Assembly: GCA_964518955.1 (NCBI GenBank)
Contig: CAZFHS010000024.1
Location: 1-64,000 of the forward strand
Direction of reading: 5' to 3'
Length of the DNA: 64,000 nucleotides
Source: JBDGYW01 sp964518955
Lineage (GTDB): Bacteria; Gemmatimonadota; Gemmatimonadetes; Gemmatimonadales; GWC2-71-9
Made by a program: the position numbers and the translations under genes. Below are positions 1-8,714 of this stretch, piece by piece. Each line of letters opens with the position of its first letter. Positions within the stretch are counted from its first letter, which is position 1. The notes beneath the pieces are model-generated. The model was not told the origin of the DNA. It saw only the letters and a list, made by a program, of their open reading frames with translations, and did not search any database.

Positions 1-1035
1 CCCGCCCAGGAAGGTCACCGCGACGGACTCCAGCAGGAACTGTCCCTGGATCTGCCGCGCTTTCGCCCCCACGGCCCTTCGCAGCCCGATCTCCTTGCGC
101 CGCTCACTCACCGACAAGAGCATGATGTTTGCCACAACCACTCCACCCACCACCAGGGCGATGCCGGCCACTAGAAGCAGGAAGAGGTCGAAGGTGCCCT
201 GCATCTCCTCCACCATGGCCGTGACCTCGGTGGGAGTGGTGACACGAAAATCGTCGGGAATCCCCGGTCCCAGGTTATGTCGCTCGCGGAGCAGGGCGGT
301 GATGTCGGCGGCGGCGGGCTCCATGTCACGCACCCCCTCGACCTGCACCCGGATGGCGGACAGATAGTTCACGTTCGCGACCCGGCGCATGTAGGTGGTC
401 AGGGGAACGAAAACCCGGTTGTCCATGTCCCCACCCCCGGCGCTGGTGCCCTTCTCGAGCATGATCCCTGTGATCTCGAAGGGTACCCCCCCCACCTGGA
501 TCACCTGGCCCATTGGGTCCTCGTCTCCGAAGAGTTCCCTGACCACGGTGGGGCCGATGGCGGCGGTGCGGGCCATAATTTCGTTGTCCTCGTAGGTGAT
601 GAAGGAGCCTTGATCGATGTACCAATCCCAAACGTCGGCCCACTCAGGTGTGACCCCGAAGACGGGAGACACGAAGCTGCGGTCCCGCCAGCGCACGTCG
701 GCCTGCCCTCCGCGGGAGAATGGTGCCACTTCCCACACCCCCCTTACCTCGTTGCGGATGGCCTCGGCGTCCTCGAGTTTTAACGTGGCGGTAACCGTCG
801 AACCTTCCCCGCCCAACCGCGTCCGGTCGGTGGACCCACCGGCCCATACCATCATGTTCTTCAAGCCGAACACGCGGACGCGTTCCATGATGCGTTCCCG
901 TGCGCCCATGCCGGCGGAGGCCACCACGGTGAAGACGGTGATGCCCACCATGATCCCCGCCATCATGAAGAAGGTGCGCAGCCGGTTGCGGTTGAGCCCT
1001 CGCAGGGCCTGGCCCACCATACGCCGGGGTTTCAT
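1..1035 (-). CDS. MacB/FtsX-type ABC transporter permease (3' end beyond window)
   Basis: Inner-membrane permease of a MacAB-type tripartite exporter. The frame is open from an ATG at 1035 to the window edge (345 codons), so the C-terminus is missing. An N-terminal membrane segment lies at about residues 18-40. A periplasmic MacB core domain follows to about residue 250, and a second membrane segment at about 275-300 runs into the FtsX-family motif SERRKEIGLRRAVGA. The start overlaps the stop of the upstream ATPase gene (ATGA), indicating translational coupling. The substrate cannot be told from sequence; MacB-like pumps move peptides, macrolides or lipoprotein-like cargo. The family call is firm and only the cargo is open. 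Confidence 0.9.
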   Translation of the reverse strand, partial: MKPRRMVGQALRGLNRNRLRTFFMMAGIMVGITVFTVVASAGMGARERIMERVRVFGLKNMMVWAGGSTDRTRLGGEGSTVTATLKLEDAEAIRNEVRGVWEVAPFSRGGQADVRWRDRSFVSPVFGVTPEWADVWDWYIDQGSFITYEDNEIMARTAAIGPTVVRELFGDEDPMGQVIQVGGVPFEITGIMLEKGTSAGGGDMDNRVFVPLTTYMRRVANVNYLSAIRVQVEGVRDMEPAAADITALLRERHNLGPGIPDDFRVTTPTEVTAMVEEMQGTFDLFLLLVAGIALVVGGVVVANIMLLSVSERRKEIGLRRAVGAKARQIQGQFLLESVAVTFLGG

Positions 1036-1814
1036 ATGCTGGCCTCCGGGGTAGAAGGGTCGGGCTGGGATGTGGTCCCATTCTCCAACCGGGTCCCTGG
1101 CTCGCGCCGTTGAACCGACGCCTCATCGGAAACGATGCGACCGTCCTGAATGGTGACGACACGATCGGCGTGGCATGCCACATCGGGATCGTGGGTCACC
1201 AGCACCACTGTGCGGCCCCTGCCGTTCAACTGCGTGAAGAGAGCCATGATCTCTGTGCTGGAAGCCGAGTCCAGGTTGCCCGTGGGCTCGTCGGCAAAGA
1301 GGATTTCCGGGTTGTTCACCAGGGCCCGGGCAATGGCCACGCGCTGCTGCTGCCCGCCCGAGAGTTCTCCCGGATGGTGGTCGAACCGGTCGGATGGGAA
1401 GCCCACAACCTCCAGAGCCTCTCGGGCCGGGCCGGCCAGATCGGAGCGGTCGGTATAGAGAAGGGGCAATTCGACATTTTCCAGTGCCGATGTCCGGGGG
1501 AGGAGGTTGAAGCTCTGGAAGACGAAGCCCACCTTGCGGCTCCGTACATGGGCCAGAGCATCCTCGTCCAGCTTGCTCACCTCCCCACCATCGAGGACGA
1601 CGCTCCCGGAGGTGGGTCGGTCCAGGCACCCAAGCAGGTTCATGAGGGTGCTCTTGCCTGAGCCCGAGGCGCCCACCAGAGCCACGAACTGGCCCCGGTG
1701 GATGTCGAGGCTCACTCCTTTGAGGGCTTCCACCCCCACGGTCCCGTCCTTCTCGTAGACCCGAGTCAGGTCCCGAGCCTGGATCAACGGCTGCTCCATC
1801 GTCTCGTTCCTCAT
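1032..1814 (-). CDS. ABC transporter ATP-binding protein (LolD/MacB-type)
   Basis: Cytoplasmic ATPase that powers the adjacent permease, 260 residues. All nucleotide-binding motifs are present: Walker A GASGSGKST, signature LSGGQQQR, Walker B LFADEPTG with GNLDS after it, and the switch His in VTHDP. The ATG at 1814 is chosen because it forms an ATGA overlap with the upstream fusion-protein gene, although the frame stays open to 1871. The protein ends in an ATGA overlap with the permease. The ATPase and permease are separate genes here, unlike E. coli MacB where they are one chain. It is the third gene of a four-gene efflux operon. Confidence 0.95.
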   Translation of the reverse strand: MRNETMEQPLIQARDLTRVYEKDGTVGVEALKGVSLDIHRGQFVALVGASGSGKSTLMNLLGCLDRPTSGSVVLDGGEVSKLDEDALAHVRSRKVGFVFQSFNLLPRTSALENVELPLLYTDRSDLAGPAREALEVVGFPSDRFDHHPGELSGGQQQRVAIARALVNNPEILFADEPTGNLDSASSTEIMALFTQLNGRGRTVVLVTHDPDVACHADRVVTIQDGRIVSDEASVQRREPGTRLENGTTSQPDPSTPEASI

Positions 1815-2863
1815 CGCTGCGGAAGTAGAATGCGCTCGCCCTCGGCGAGACCATCGGTGATTTCGATCCACCCACTCTGGGTCCAGCCTACCCGCACCGT
1901 TCTCCGGGCGGGCTCGCCGTTCTCCAGAACCATGACGTAACGCTCTGAGCGCTCTCTGGCCACAGCCGACACGGGCACGGCCAGGATGTCGGCCCGGGGT
2001 TCCAGGATGATGGTGACGGCCGCCGTCATCTCTGGTCTGAGGGTCCGGCCTTTGCGGTCGGTAATGCGGATGGTCACCACATAATTCACCACGTTGTCCT
2101 GAATTACGGCCTTGGGATAGATGGCCGTCACCTCACCCTCGAACTCTTCGGCGGGGTAGCTGTCCACCGAGAACCAGGCCGTCTGGCCTTCCTGAATGCG
2201 GGCAATGTCGGTCTCGTCCACAAAGGCCTGCACCTCGAGGCGATCCAGATCGATGATGTTGACGAAGGTGGGGGCGGCGAAGCTGGCCGCCACCGTTTCC
2301 CCTTCCTGGGTGGCCACGGAGGCCACCACCCCGCCAACGGGCGCCGTGATCCGGGTGTACGACAGCTGAATGCGAGCCGACTCCAGGTTGGCCGTGGCCA
2401 GCCGCTGCTGCGCAACGGCGACCCTGAGGGCACCATCGGCGGCGTCCATCTGCTGTCGGGACACAAATTCCCGTTCGGTCATGGTACCGAGGCGGTCCAG
2501 GTTCAGGCGAGCCAGATCCACCTCGGCCTGCGCCCGGGCCAGGGAAGCTTCGTTCTGAGCAAGCCGAGCCCGGAACTCGGCATCGTCAATCTCCGCGATG
2601 ACCTCGCCGGCCCGTACGTAGTCGCCGATGTTGGCTCGCAGGTGAGTCACCACTCCGGAGACCCTGGAACCCACTTTCACCTCGGCTCCAACCATGGGCC
2701 GGACCACCCCGATGGCCATGACCGTGGCGCTGATATCTCGGCGTCCCACAAAGTGGACCTCCCGGGCATCTTGCTCCCCCGCTCCGGACGGGCTCAGGAC
2801 CTGCCACCCGAAAACAGCCAGCACCACCGCAGCCGCCAACCCGACCCACGCCGTCCGTCTCAT
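1811..2863 (-). CDS. Periplasmic membrane-fusion (HlyD/MacA-like) subunit
   Basis: Adaptor linking the inner-membrane ABC transporter to the TolC-type outer-membrane channel, 350 residues. It has an N-terminal signal anchor (residues 5-25), a split biotinyl-lipoyl-like domain (GSRVSGVVTHLRANIGDYV, then APVGGVVASVATQEGE) around an alpha-helical hairpin at about 95-165, and a beta-barrel with membrane-proximal domain to the C-terminus. This is the usual MacA layout and length. A GAGGA-like ribosome site precedes the ATG, and the start codon overlaps the TolC stop as ATGA. MacA-like adaptors oligomerise as hexamers; that is family knowledge rather than something seen here. Confidence 0.93.
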   Translation of the reverse strand: MRRTAWVGLAAAVVLAVFGWQVLSPSGAGEQDAREVHFVGRRDISATVMAIGVVRPMVGAEVKVGSRVSGVVTHLRANIGDYVRAGEVIAEIDDAEFRARLAQNEASLARAQAEVDLARLNLDRLGTMTEREFVSRQQMDAADGALRVAVAQQRLATANLESARIQLSYTRITAPVGGVVASVATQEGETVAASFAAPTFVNIIDLDRLEVQAFVDETDIARIQEGQTAWFSVDSYPAEEFEGEVTAIYPKAVIQDNVVNYVVTIRITDRKGRTLRPEMTAAVTIILEPRADILAVPVSAVARERSERYVMVLENGEPARRTVRVGWTQSGWIEITDGLAEGERILLPQR

Positions 2864-4212
2864 AGCCGTTCCTCACTGAAGAAGTCGTGTCCGATGGCGC
2901 GATCCAAAACCGCAAGAGCGATCAGACGATCGTACACCGCCTGGATTTGGATCCGCTCCGCGTCGCTAAAAGCGGTACGGGCGTCCACGAGGGCAATCAT
3001 GGAACTCAGTCCCTGCCGGTAACTCTCCTGGGCAGCGTCCAGGTTCTCCCGTGCGGCCGCGAACAGCGCCCGGGCATTATCCAGACTACGTGCGGCCGCG
3101 CCCTCTGAGAGGAGGGCGTCCCAAACCTCACGTTCGATCTGCTGCCGAATAACCTGTTCGTCAAACTGGGAGGCCTCGAGAAGTGCCTTCTGGGCCTGAA
3201 ACTCGGCGGACGTGGCAAAACCTTCGAAGAGGGGCAGCGAAAGCACCAACCCCACCGACCAGGTTTCCCTCGAACTCTGAGAGTTCGTGGCTCCCCAGTT
3301 CAGCCCCGCGTCGGCGTTCACCGTGGGCAGGAACCCACCCCGGGCGACCCGTACCGCGGCTTCCTGGCGGGCGGTCCTGGCTTGGGCCATCCGCAGTTCC
3401 TCCCGGGTTTCCAGGGCCGCGCGCAGCAGCACCTCCCATGAAGGAACCGGGCCCAAGGGATCCTCCTGCACATCCGAAGCTAGCGCGAGGGGCAAAGCGG
3501 GGGATTGTCCCATGAGGGTGTTCAGAATAGCCCTGGCCCCTTCCAGCGCGTTGCGGGATTGCGTCAGCTCCAGCTCGGCTGCGGAGACGTCCACCCTGGC
3601 CCTGAGGACGTCGGGCCGTGTACCTAGACCAGCCGAGAGCTGCGCTTCGGCATACTCCAGGTTGAGGCTGCTCCGCGCCAATCCCTGCTCGGAGGAGATC
3701 ACGAGGCGGCGCGCCTGAGCGGCCTGGTACCAGGCCTGGCGGACCGCTAGGATCAGGTCGGAACGAGCGGCGGCCAGAGCGGCGTTGTCGGCGGCAAAGA
3801 CCGATTCGGCGGCGTCCACTCCGGCGCCCACCCGTCCACCCTGGTAGAGGGTCTGGCGGACAGCCAGCCCAACATCGCGCCGGTCCGTTGTCGAGCCCGC
3901 TTCACCGCTGTTGTACCGTGATACGGATCCCGTCAGGCCCACGGAGGGGTAACGGCCGGAGCGGGCTCCGGTGACGTCGGAGCGGGAAGCTTCCAGCGCC
4001 GCTCGCCGGCTCTGCAAGTCCGGGTTGGCCTGCAGCGCCAGGCGAACACATGCCGCCAGGTCGAGGGAGTCCGCAGAGACAGCGGCGCCAGTCGGTGAAC
4101 CACCGGTCGTCCCTACCTGTGCCACGGCAGCCGGTGGCGCGGCGAAGCTGATGATCCCGATGGATATCAACCCACCAAGAACCACGCCGCGTATCATGTT
4201 TGGGTTTACCAT
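2860..4212 (-). CDS. TolC-family outer-membrane efflux protein
   Basis: Outer-membrane channel of the tripartite exporter, 450 residues. The internal ATG at 4212 is taken as the start because a strong GGAGG-type ribosome site sits just upstream and a signal peptide (about residues 1-30) follows it; the open frame reaches 4401 but the extra segment looks non-coding. Two homologous OEP repeats rich in Ala/Arg coiled-coil helices are visible (SLDLAACVRLALQANPDLQS, and the repeat starting near SWEVLLRAALETREELRMAQ). It heads the operon TolC - fusion protein - ATPase - permease. Efflux function is secure; the substrate is unknown. Confidence 0.93.
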   Translation of the reverse strand: MVNPNMIRGVVLGGLISIGIISFAAPPAAVAQVGTTGGSPTGAAVSADSLDLAACVRLALQANPDLQSRRAALEASRSDVTGARSGRYPSVGLTGSVSRYNSGEAGSTTDRRDVGLAVRQTLYQGGRVGAGVDAAESVFAADNAALAAARSDLILAVRQAWYQAAQARRLVISSEQGLARSSLNLEYAEAQLSAGLGTRPDVLRARVDVSAAELELTQSRNALEGARAILNTLMGQSPALPLALASDVQEDPLGPVPSWEVLLRAALETREELRMAQARTARQEAAVRVARGGFLPTVNADAGLNWGATNSQSSRETWSVGLVLSLPLFEGFATSAEFQAQKALLEASQFDEQVIRQQIEREVWDALLSEGAAARSLDNARALFAAARENLDAAQESYRQGLSSMIALVDARTAFSDAERIQIQAVYDRLIALAVLDRAIGHDFFSEERL

Positions 4213-4397
4213 CTTCCCGCTCCTCCCGTCACGGACTATCTCGAACCAGCGCCTCGTGCTCCCGGTTTCACCGACCTCTACAACGGAGGGTCGGGAAATG
4301 TTGAATGCGGGATTCGACTCCATTGGAGACACCCGGAGGCACAGGTGGGATCTCTCGATCAAAGCTCCCTGCTGTCTCGACCCAATACTGTCCGGCT

Positions 4398-5990
4398 TCA
4401 CCTGAAGACTACGAGATACGACAGTGAGATATCGGTTCCTCCGGACTCATCCCCGCCGATCCCCCGATACGGTTCACCTCGCACCACCACCCGCAGTTGG
4501 TGCTCGCCGTCTTCGAGACCGAATGCGTGCCACACGGACTCGAACGGCTTGCGTGCGTCCTCATCGGGGTAGACGTCGACTGTGCTGTGCAGCTCGCCGT
4601 CGAGGTAGATATCGGCAGTGCCGCCCGACGGCATGTAGGTTCCCGCGATGATCGCGCCCGTGCCATCGAATACGATCGAGGCCTCGGCGCCCCTGGCACC
4701 GGTTTGCCGCACCGTCGACTGCCAAACCGGTGAGGTGAAGCTCTCTCTCTCCCAGTCGCCCACAAAAGTCCAGCGAGGGTCATCGACCGAGATTCGTTCC
4801 ACCGGGGTCCCGTAGTCGTCCCACATCTCGAGCTGCACCGGCAGCGGAGTCTGGGTCTTGACCGTGATGTTGTCTCCTTCCACCCGCCCACCGTAGCGCT
4901 CAACGAGTGCTATGGCCCTATCCATGGTGCTGCTGACGATTGTGTTGAACGTGTAGTCCGTATAGGAGAACTTCTCATCGGCGATGGCGTCGATACCGCT
5001 CTTGAACTCGTCGGGTATGCCGCTGTAACCCAGAACCACACCCAGGATCCCAACCGCACTGGCCGGATTGCAGTCGGAATCCTGACCGCCTCGAGTGGAT
5101 ATCACCATCGTGTCATAGAAGTCGCCGTTGCCGTACAGAAGACCAAGTGCCACATAGGCGCCGTTTATCTTGGCGTCGATGTTGAACGGGTGTAACGCAC
5201 CGGTGGGACAGGGTTCACGACCATCCCACTTCTCGTCGATGAGCTGCCATACCTCCGTCCAGTCGTCCGGGTGCAATAGCGACCACTCCAGCACGTCACT
5301 GATGAGTTGAGCGTACGGGCTCTCCGGTGGCATTGTCGCTAGGCCTGCCTCTACTATCAGGCGGGGATCGCTCTCGAAGAACGCCGCTGCGTACATGCCG
5401 CTAACGAACACGCCGCCGAGTATCCCGTCGCCGTAGTTCATGACACGTCCGGCACGGAGGCAAATGTCGTTGGAGGCCTGGAGCAATCCCGGAGCCATCA
5501 GACCGATGAAGTCCGCCTCGATCTGAAAGTCGATGTCGTTTGCGTGTGCGTTGTACTCCGGCGTACCGCTGAGCGTAGCCGGCACCCCCCGTCTCAACGC
5601 CCGACGAGCCGCCAGGTTGGCGTGCCACAGGCGGTACTCCGCGTTCCGGAACATGGCTCCGAAGTCGTCGGTGGTGGCATCGAGACCCTTCTCGTCCAGC
5701 ACGGCAGCAAAAGTCATGTCAACGTACAGGTCGTCCTGGTTGAGGGTGCTTGCCACCATCTCCGGCCGCCATACAGGAAGATCCTCCTCCGGAATGATCT
5801 CACCCATGAAGCGGAACTCAGTGGTCTCGCCGAAGCTCACCCCGATCATCTGGCCGGCCCAGCCGCCTCGGATCTTATCTTCCAGCACGGACAATCGCTG
5901 GGTCTCATAGGTGTCGCCTTCCGACACACAAGCCGCCGCGCCAAGGAGCATAGGCAGCAAAAGGCCAGCCGGCGAAACACGCAAGGTCAT
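4398..5990 (-). CDS. Exported ADP-ribosylglycohydrolase-family lipoprotein
   Basis: Predicted to remove ADP-ribose from modified substrates or to cleave a related N-glycosidic bond, in the periplasm or at the cell surface. A signal peptide ends in a lipobox-like LLGAAAC (Cys21). The DraG/ARH fold covers about residues 35-370. Possible metal ligands lie in the early DDLYVDMT stretch and in the late GGQDSDCNPASAVGILG motif, which matches the family's C-terminal metal-binding signature. About 150 further residues form a beta-rich C-terminal domain that could bind carbohydrate. The ATG follows a clear GGGAGGAAC site. Cytoplasmic ARH enzymes reverse ADP-ribosylation, so an exported one suggests a different substrate such as a glycoside; that is an inference. 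Confidence 0.8.
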   Translation of the reverse strand: MTLRVSPAGLLLPMLLGAAACVSEGDTYETQRLSVLEDKIRGGWAGQMIGVSFGETTEFRFMGEIIPEEDLPVWRPEMVASTLNQDDLYVDMTFAAVLDEKGLDATTDDFGAMFRNAEYRLWHANLAARRALRRGVPATLSGTPEYNAHANDIDFQIEADFIGLMAPGLLQASNDICLRAGRVMNYGDGILGGVFVSGMYAAAFFESDPRLIVEAGLATMPPESPYAQLISDVLEWSLLHPDDWTEVWQLIDEKWDGREPCPTGALHPFNIDAKINGAYVALGLLYGNGDFYDTMVISTRGGQDSDCNPASAVGILGVVLGYSGIPDEFKSGIDAIADEKFSYTDYTFNTIVSSTMDRAIALVERYGGRVEGDNITVKTQTPLPVQLEMWDDYGTPVERISVDDPRWTFVGDWERESFTSPVWQSTVRQTGARGAEASIVFDGTGAIIAGTYMPSGGTADIYLDGELHSTVDVYPDEDARKPFESVWHAFGLEDGEHQLRVVVRGEPYRGIGGDESGGTDISLSYLVVFR

Positions 5991-6398
5991 GCGTTCCTCC
6001 CTGTTATGTTCTTCGCACTCAGGTCCTTCTCGTCAGAGCCGGTCAGCCACCGATGCATGATGGGGTCGGGTTCAGCAATCTCCGAATGTCACCGGGATAG
6101 GCACACAGACAGTTTGGCATTTTTCACGATTGCGCGACGAGCACCTCCTCTCAGAGGGTTTCGCGACACCTTCGACGCCATTACTCTCTGACACTCTCAA
6201 TCAACACCGAACGCGCCGCAAAGCAACAGCCTGCAGACATCTCCCAGCACCGGGTACGAGGGTCGCAAAATCGCTACTGCGAGGACCTGCAGAAACGCAA
6301 CTGTGCCTGGTAACTCACCAATCACCTAATCCCGCAAAAACGGCAAGAACCACCGTTAGCGCGGGCTTTCTCTGGCATAGGGTCGTACGCACGGTAGC
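5991..6398. other. Intergenic region without a supported gene
   Basis: About 400 bases between the divergent glycohydrolase and stress-protein units. Frames open here lack ribosome sites and family resemblance. It should hold the promoter of the minus-strand glycohydrolase gene, but I see no convincing -35/-10 pair. I see no tRNA-like or riboswitch-like structure. Confidence 0.5.
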
Positions 6399-6414
6399 TG
6401 GCACGGCCACTGCA
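6399..6414 (+). promoter_or_regulatory. Sigma-54-type (-24/-12) promoter for the stress-protein gene
   Basis: The bases read TGGCAC, five bases, CTGCA. This matches the sigma-54 consensus TGGCAC-N5-TTGCA at all but one position and keeps the invariant GG and GC exactly ten bases apart. The start site would fall near 6425, inside the truncated CWRC fragment and about 170 bases before the universal stress gene. Two sigma-54 activators are encoded elsewhere in the window. Confidence 0.6.
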
Positions 6415-6513
6415 ATGATGAACCCCAGCATCCGCATCGACGCGGACGGCGACCTCGAAGCTCAAGGTTGCTGGCGCTGTGAAGACATGGCGTTTCCTAT
6501 GGGTGGACATTGA
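6415..6513 (+). pseudogene. Truncated copy of the small CWRC protein gene
   Basis: The last 25 codons (6439-6513, stop included) match the end of the intact 61-residue gene (42923-42997) at about 60 of 75 bases, including a 32-base run with a single difference. Both copies encode DGDLEAQGCWRCEDMAFP followed by GG and one residue. This copy lacks the N-terminal part with the first Cys pair. A 32-codon frame from ATG 6415 remains, but the predicted sigma-54 start site lies downstream of that ATG, so the fragment may now be only leader RNA for the stress-protein gene. Confidence 0.65.
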
Positions 6514-6596
6514 ATACGCGGAGAGCAAACCCCTCGAGCAAGATACGGCGTAGGAGGGGGATGTATCCGCAGCAAATAGGAAGGCAGGAAAACAAA

Positions 6597-7523
6597 ATGG
6601 CAAACAAAAGGAAAACGATTCTCGTACCACTTGACGGGTCCCAGTTCGCCGAGTGCGCGTTGCCAATGGCTCTCAGTATTGCGCGGCGCCTGAACGGCCA
6701 AATTGGGCTCATTTCGGTATCGAGCAAGAAGCGGGGACGAAGCAAGAAGAACGTGACTACGATATCACCAACCGATGTGAACATGGTTGACGAGGTAGCG
6801 TCAGATTACCTCGGCGGAGTTGCCGCCCGGATCGCGGATTCTTCCTCCGTCCCCGTCTACACCATGGTGCTGACCGGCCGGACAGCGGCGGCTTTGGTGA
6901 AACATGCGAAGGCACACCATCCCGACCTCATCGTCATGTCGACGCACGGCCGGGGACCTCTCAGCCACCATTGGCTCGGGAGTGTCGCTGATGCCGTAGT
7001 CAGACGTATACCTACACCAGTGCTTCTGGTTCGTCCAGAAACAGACTGCAAGCCCAAACTCGACGACAAACTGCAATGCCGACATATAGTCGTGCCCCTG
7101 GACGGCTCCAGCCTCTCAGAGCAGAGCCTCGCATGGGCGAAGGCGCTTGGCGAACGAGAAACCGAGTACTCCTTGGTTCAAGCAACACCGTGTTCAATTA
7201 CAGCATGGTCGCATCAGCCCGACGCGAAAGCGACGGGTACGGCTGATCTGGCAGCTGCCGCACATGCCGATGCCGCGGCTTATCTCGGCAACGTCAAGCG
7301 TACCCTCGAGAAGAGTGGACTCACGGTCAAGATGATAGTAGAGGATACGAAACCGCCTGCGGTTGGTATACTCGATGCCACCAAACGGGTCTCAGCCGAT
7401 CTGATTGTGATCTCCACGCATGGACATGGCGGACTTCGGAGGCTGGTGTTGGGGGGGGTGGTCGACAAGGTAATCCGCGCGTCGCACGTACCGGTGCTGG
7501 CGGTGAAGCCAGTCGCTGCGTGA
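6597..7523 (+). CDS. Tandem universal stress protein (UspA family)
   Basis: Cytoplasmic protein of 308 residues with two Usp domains. The first begins at KTILVPLDGS near residue 5 and the second at HIVVPLDGSSLSEQS near 160. Each ends in the ATP-binding-type signature, STHGRGPLSHHWLGSVAD in domain one and STHGHGGLRRLVLGGVVD in domain two, so nucleotide binding is likely in both. The ATG at 6597 is chosen because the Usp fold starts directly after it. An ATG at 6561 with a GGAGGGGG site abutting it is an alternative that would add 12 residues. A sigma-54-type promoter lies upstream, fitting induction under starvation or hypoxia. The next gene follows 54 bases downstream. Confidence 0.93.
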   Translation: MANKRKTILVPLDGSQFAECALPMALSIARRLNGQIGLISVSSKKRGRSKKNVTTISPTDVNMVDEVASDYLGGVAARIADSSSVPVYTMVLTGRTAAALVKHAKAHHPDLIVMSTHGRGPLSHHWLGSVADAVVRRIPTPVLLVRPETDCKPKLDDKLQCRHIVVPLDGSSLSEQSLAWAKALGERETEYSLVQATPCSITAWSHQPDAKATGTADLAAAAHADAAAYLGNVKRTLEKSGLTVKMIVEDTKPPAVGILDATKRVSADLIVISTHGHGGLRRLVLGGVVDKVIRASHVPVLAVKPVAA

Positions 7524-7577
7524 GCTGCAATGAGAAAGAACCGTATCACAATTGGGAAATGAAGGTCTTGGCGGATC

Positions 7578-8129
7578 ATGGTCGGCAGCGGGGCGAGGAT
7601 CGCTCTCGCGGCGTCAATGCTCGCGTTCGTCGCTCTTGTCACAACCGGGCTCGTGGGGCCGCCGGTATGGAACTGGATTCGCGTGTCACTCTTGTCAGTC
7701 AGCCTGCTCGGCGCGTTCGTCGTTTGCACGGTACCCGATCATTTCCTCCGCGATCACCTCTGGCGCCATGTGATCCTGAAGCACGCACCCCGAGTCTTAG
7801 CATGGACTCTCGGAGTGCTGCTGGTTCTCGCAGTACTGGGAGAACTCGTTGACCTGGGCACATACGTTGAGCGCAACGTCTGGAGCGTGCTAGGTGTGTC
7901 AGGGCTCATGGGGATCATTCCGGAGTCCGGCCCACACCTGGTCTTCGTGACTATGTTCGCCGATGGCCTCGTTCCCATCAGCATCCTAGTTGCCAGTTCT
8001 ATTGTGCAGGACGGGCACGGAATGCTACCTCTTCTAGCGGAATCGCGCCGAGACTTCTTGTGGGTCAAGGGGATCAATTTGGGGGTCGGCCTGGTGGTGG
8101 GGGCGATGATGTTGGCATTCGGATATTGA
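7578..8129 (+). CDS. Half-size ArsP_2-like putative heavy-metal exporter
   Basis: Integral membrane protein of 183 residues with about five hydrophobic segments. The stretch GIIPESGPHLVFVTMF followed by SSIVQDGHGMLPLLAESRRD resembles the C-terminal half of the putative 10-TM heavy-metal/manganese exporter family (Pfam ArsP_2). I recognise this from memory and have not run a search. Full-length members are roughly twice this size, and no second half is encoded in the 54-base gap upstream. It may be a natural half-transporter that dimerises, or a truncated gene. The neighbouring stress protein and OsmC-like genes suggest a stress role. Confidence 0.6.
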   Translation: MVGSGARIALAASMLAFVALVTTGLVGPPVWNWIRVSLLSVSLLGAFVVCTVPDHFLRDHLWRHVILKHAPRVLAWTLGVLLVLAVLGELVDLGTYVERNVWSVLGVSGLMGIIPESGPHLVFVTMFADGLVPISILVASSIVQDGHGMLPLLAESRRDFLWVKGINLGVGLVVGAMMLAFGY

Positions 8130-8197
8130 CACAGCCGACATTCCGTTTCCACACTCATCAGGGCCTAACTGCCCCCGCACGAACGGAGAGTTGAAAT

Positions 8198-8686
8198 ATG
8201 CCAGAGGAAAACCAGTTTTCACTGCGCCTCAATCGAATCGCCAACTACCAGTTCGAGACGCGATTCGACAACGACAAGCTCGAGCCGTTGCTCCTCGACG
8301 AACCGGTTCCCCTGGGGGACGACAAAGGCCCGAACGCCTCGCGCCTCGTGGGCGCGGCGGTAGGCGATTGCCTCAGCGCCAGTCTGTTGTTCTGCCTGGA
8401 AAAGGCAAAGCAACAGATTAATGGAATCGAGACTGACGTGGTGGGGACGATGCGCCGCAACGAAAGAGGACGGTGGCGTATCGCCAAACTCGACGTGCGA
8501 ATCACCTTGGACGTGGTCGCAAACAAAGCTCAGAGGGTGGAACGATGCCTCGGCCTGTTCGAGGACTATTGTGTGGTGACGGCCAGCGTTCGGAAAGGAA
8601 TCCCGGTCAACGTCGTGGTCATTGATCCACAGGGCAACGAGCTGTTTAGACAGGACGATCCGGAGGTAGCCAATGACGGACGATGA
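8198..8686 (+). CDS. OsmC/Ohr-family peroxide-related protein
   Basis: Cytoplasmic thiol protein of 162 residues, likely reducing organic peroxides or binding acyl thiols. The two family cysteines are visible: Cys58 in GDCLSASLLFCLEKA and Cys125 in FEDYCVVTASVRKGIPV, at the usual spacing. An additional Cys66 lies one helix turn further on. A GGAGAG ribosome site lies about 12 bases before the ATG at 8198. It sits downstream of the stress protein and membrane protein genes in the same direction, consistent with a small stress operon. Confidence 0.88.
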   Translation: MPEENQFSLRLNRIANYQFETRFDNDKLEPLLLDEPVPLGDDKGPNASRLVGAAVGDCLSASLLFCLEKAKQQINGIETDVVGTMRRNERGRWRIAKLDVRITLDVVANKAQRVERCLGLFEDYCVVTASVRKGIPVNVVVIDPQGNELFRQDDPEVANDGR

Positions 8687-8714
8687 CCGCTAACGAAGGA
8701 ACCCCAACCGAGAT

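Noticed and set aside
277..783. Long plus-strand frames opposite the permease gene
   Set aside because: They are high-GC shadow frames; the minus strand carries a clear MacB permease in continuous frame.
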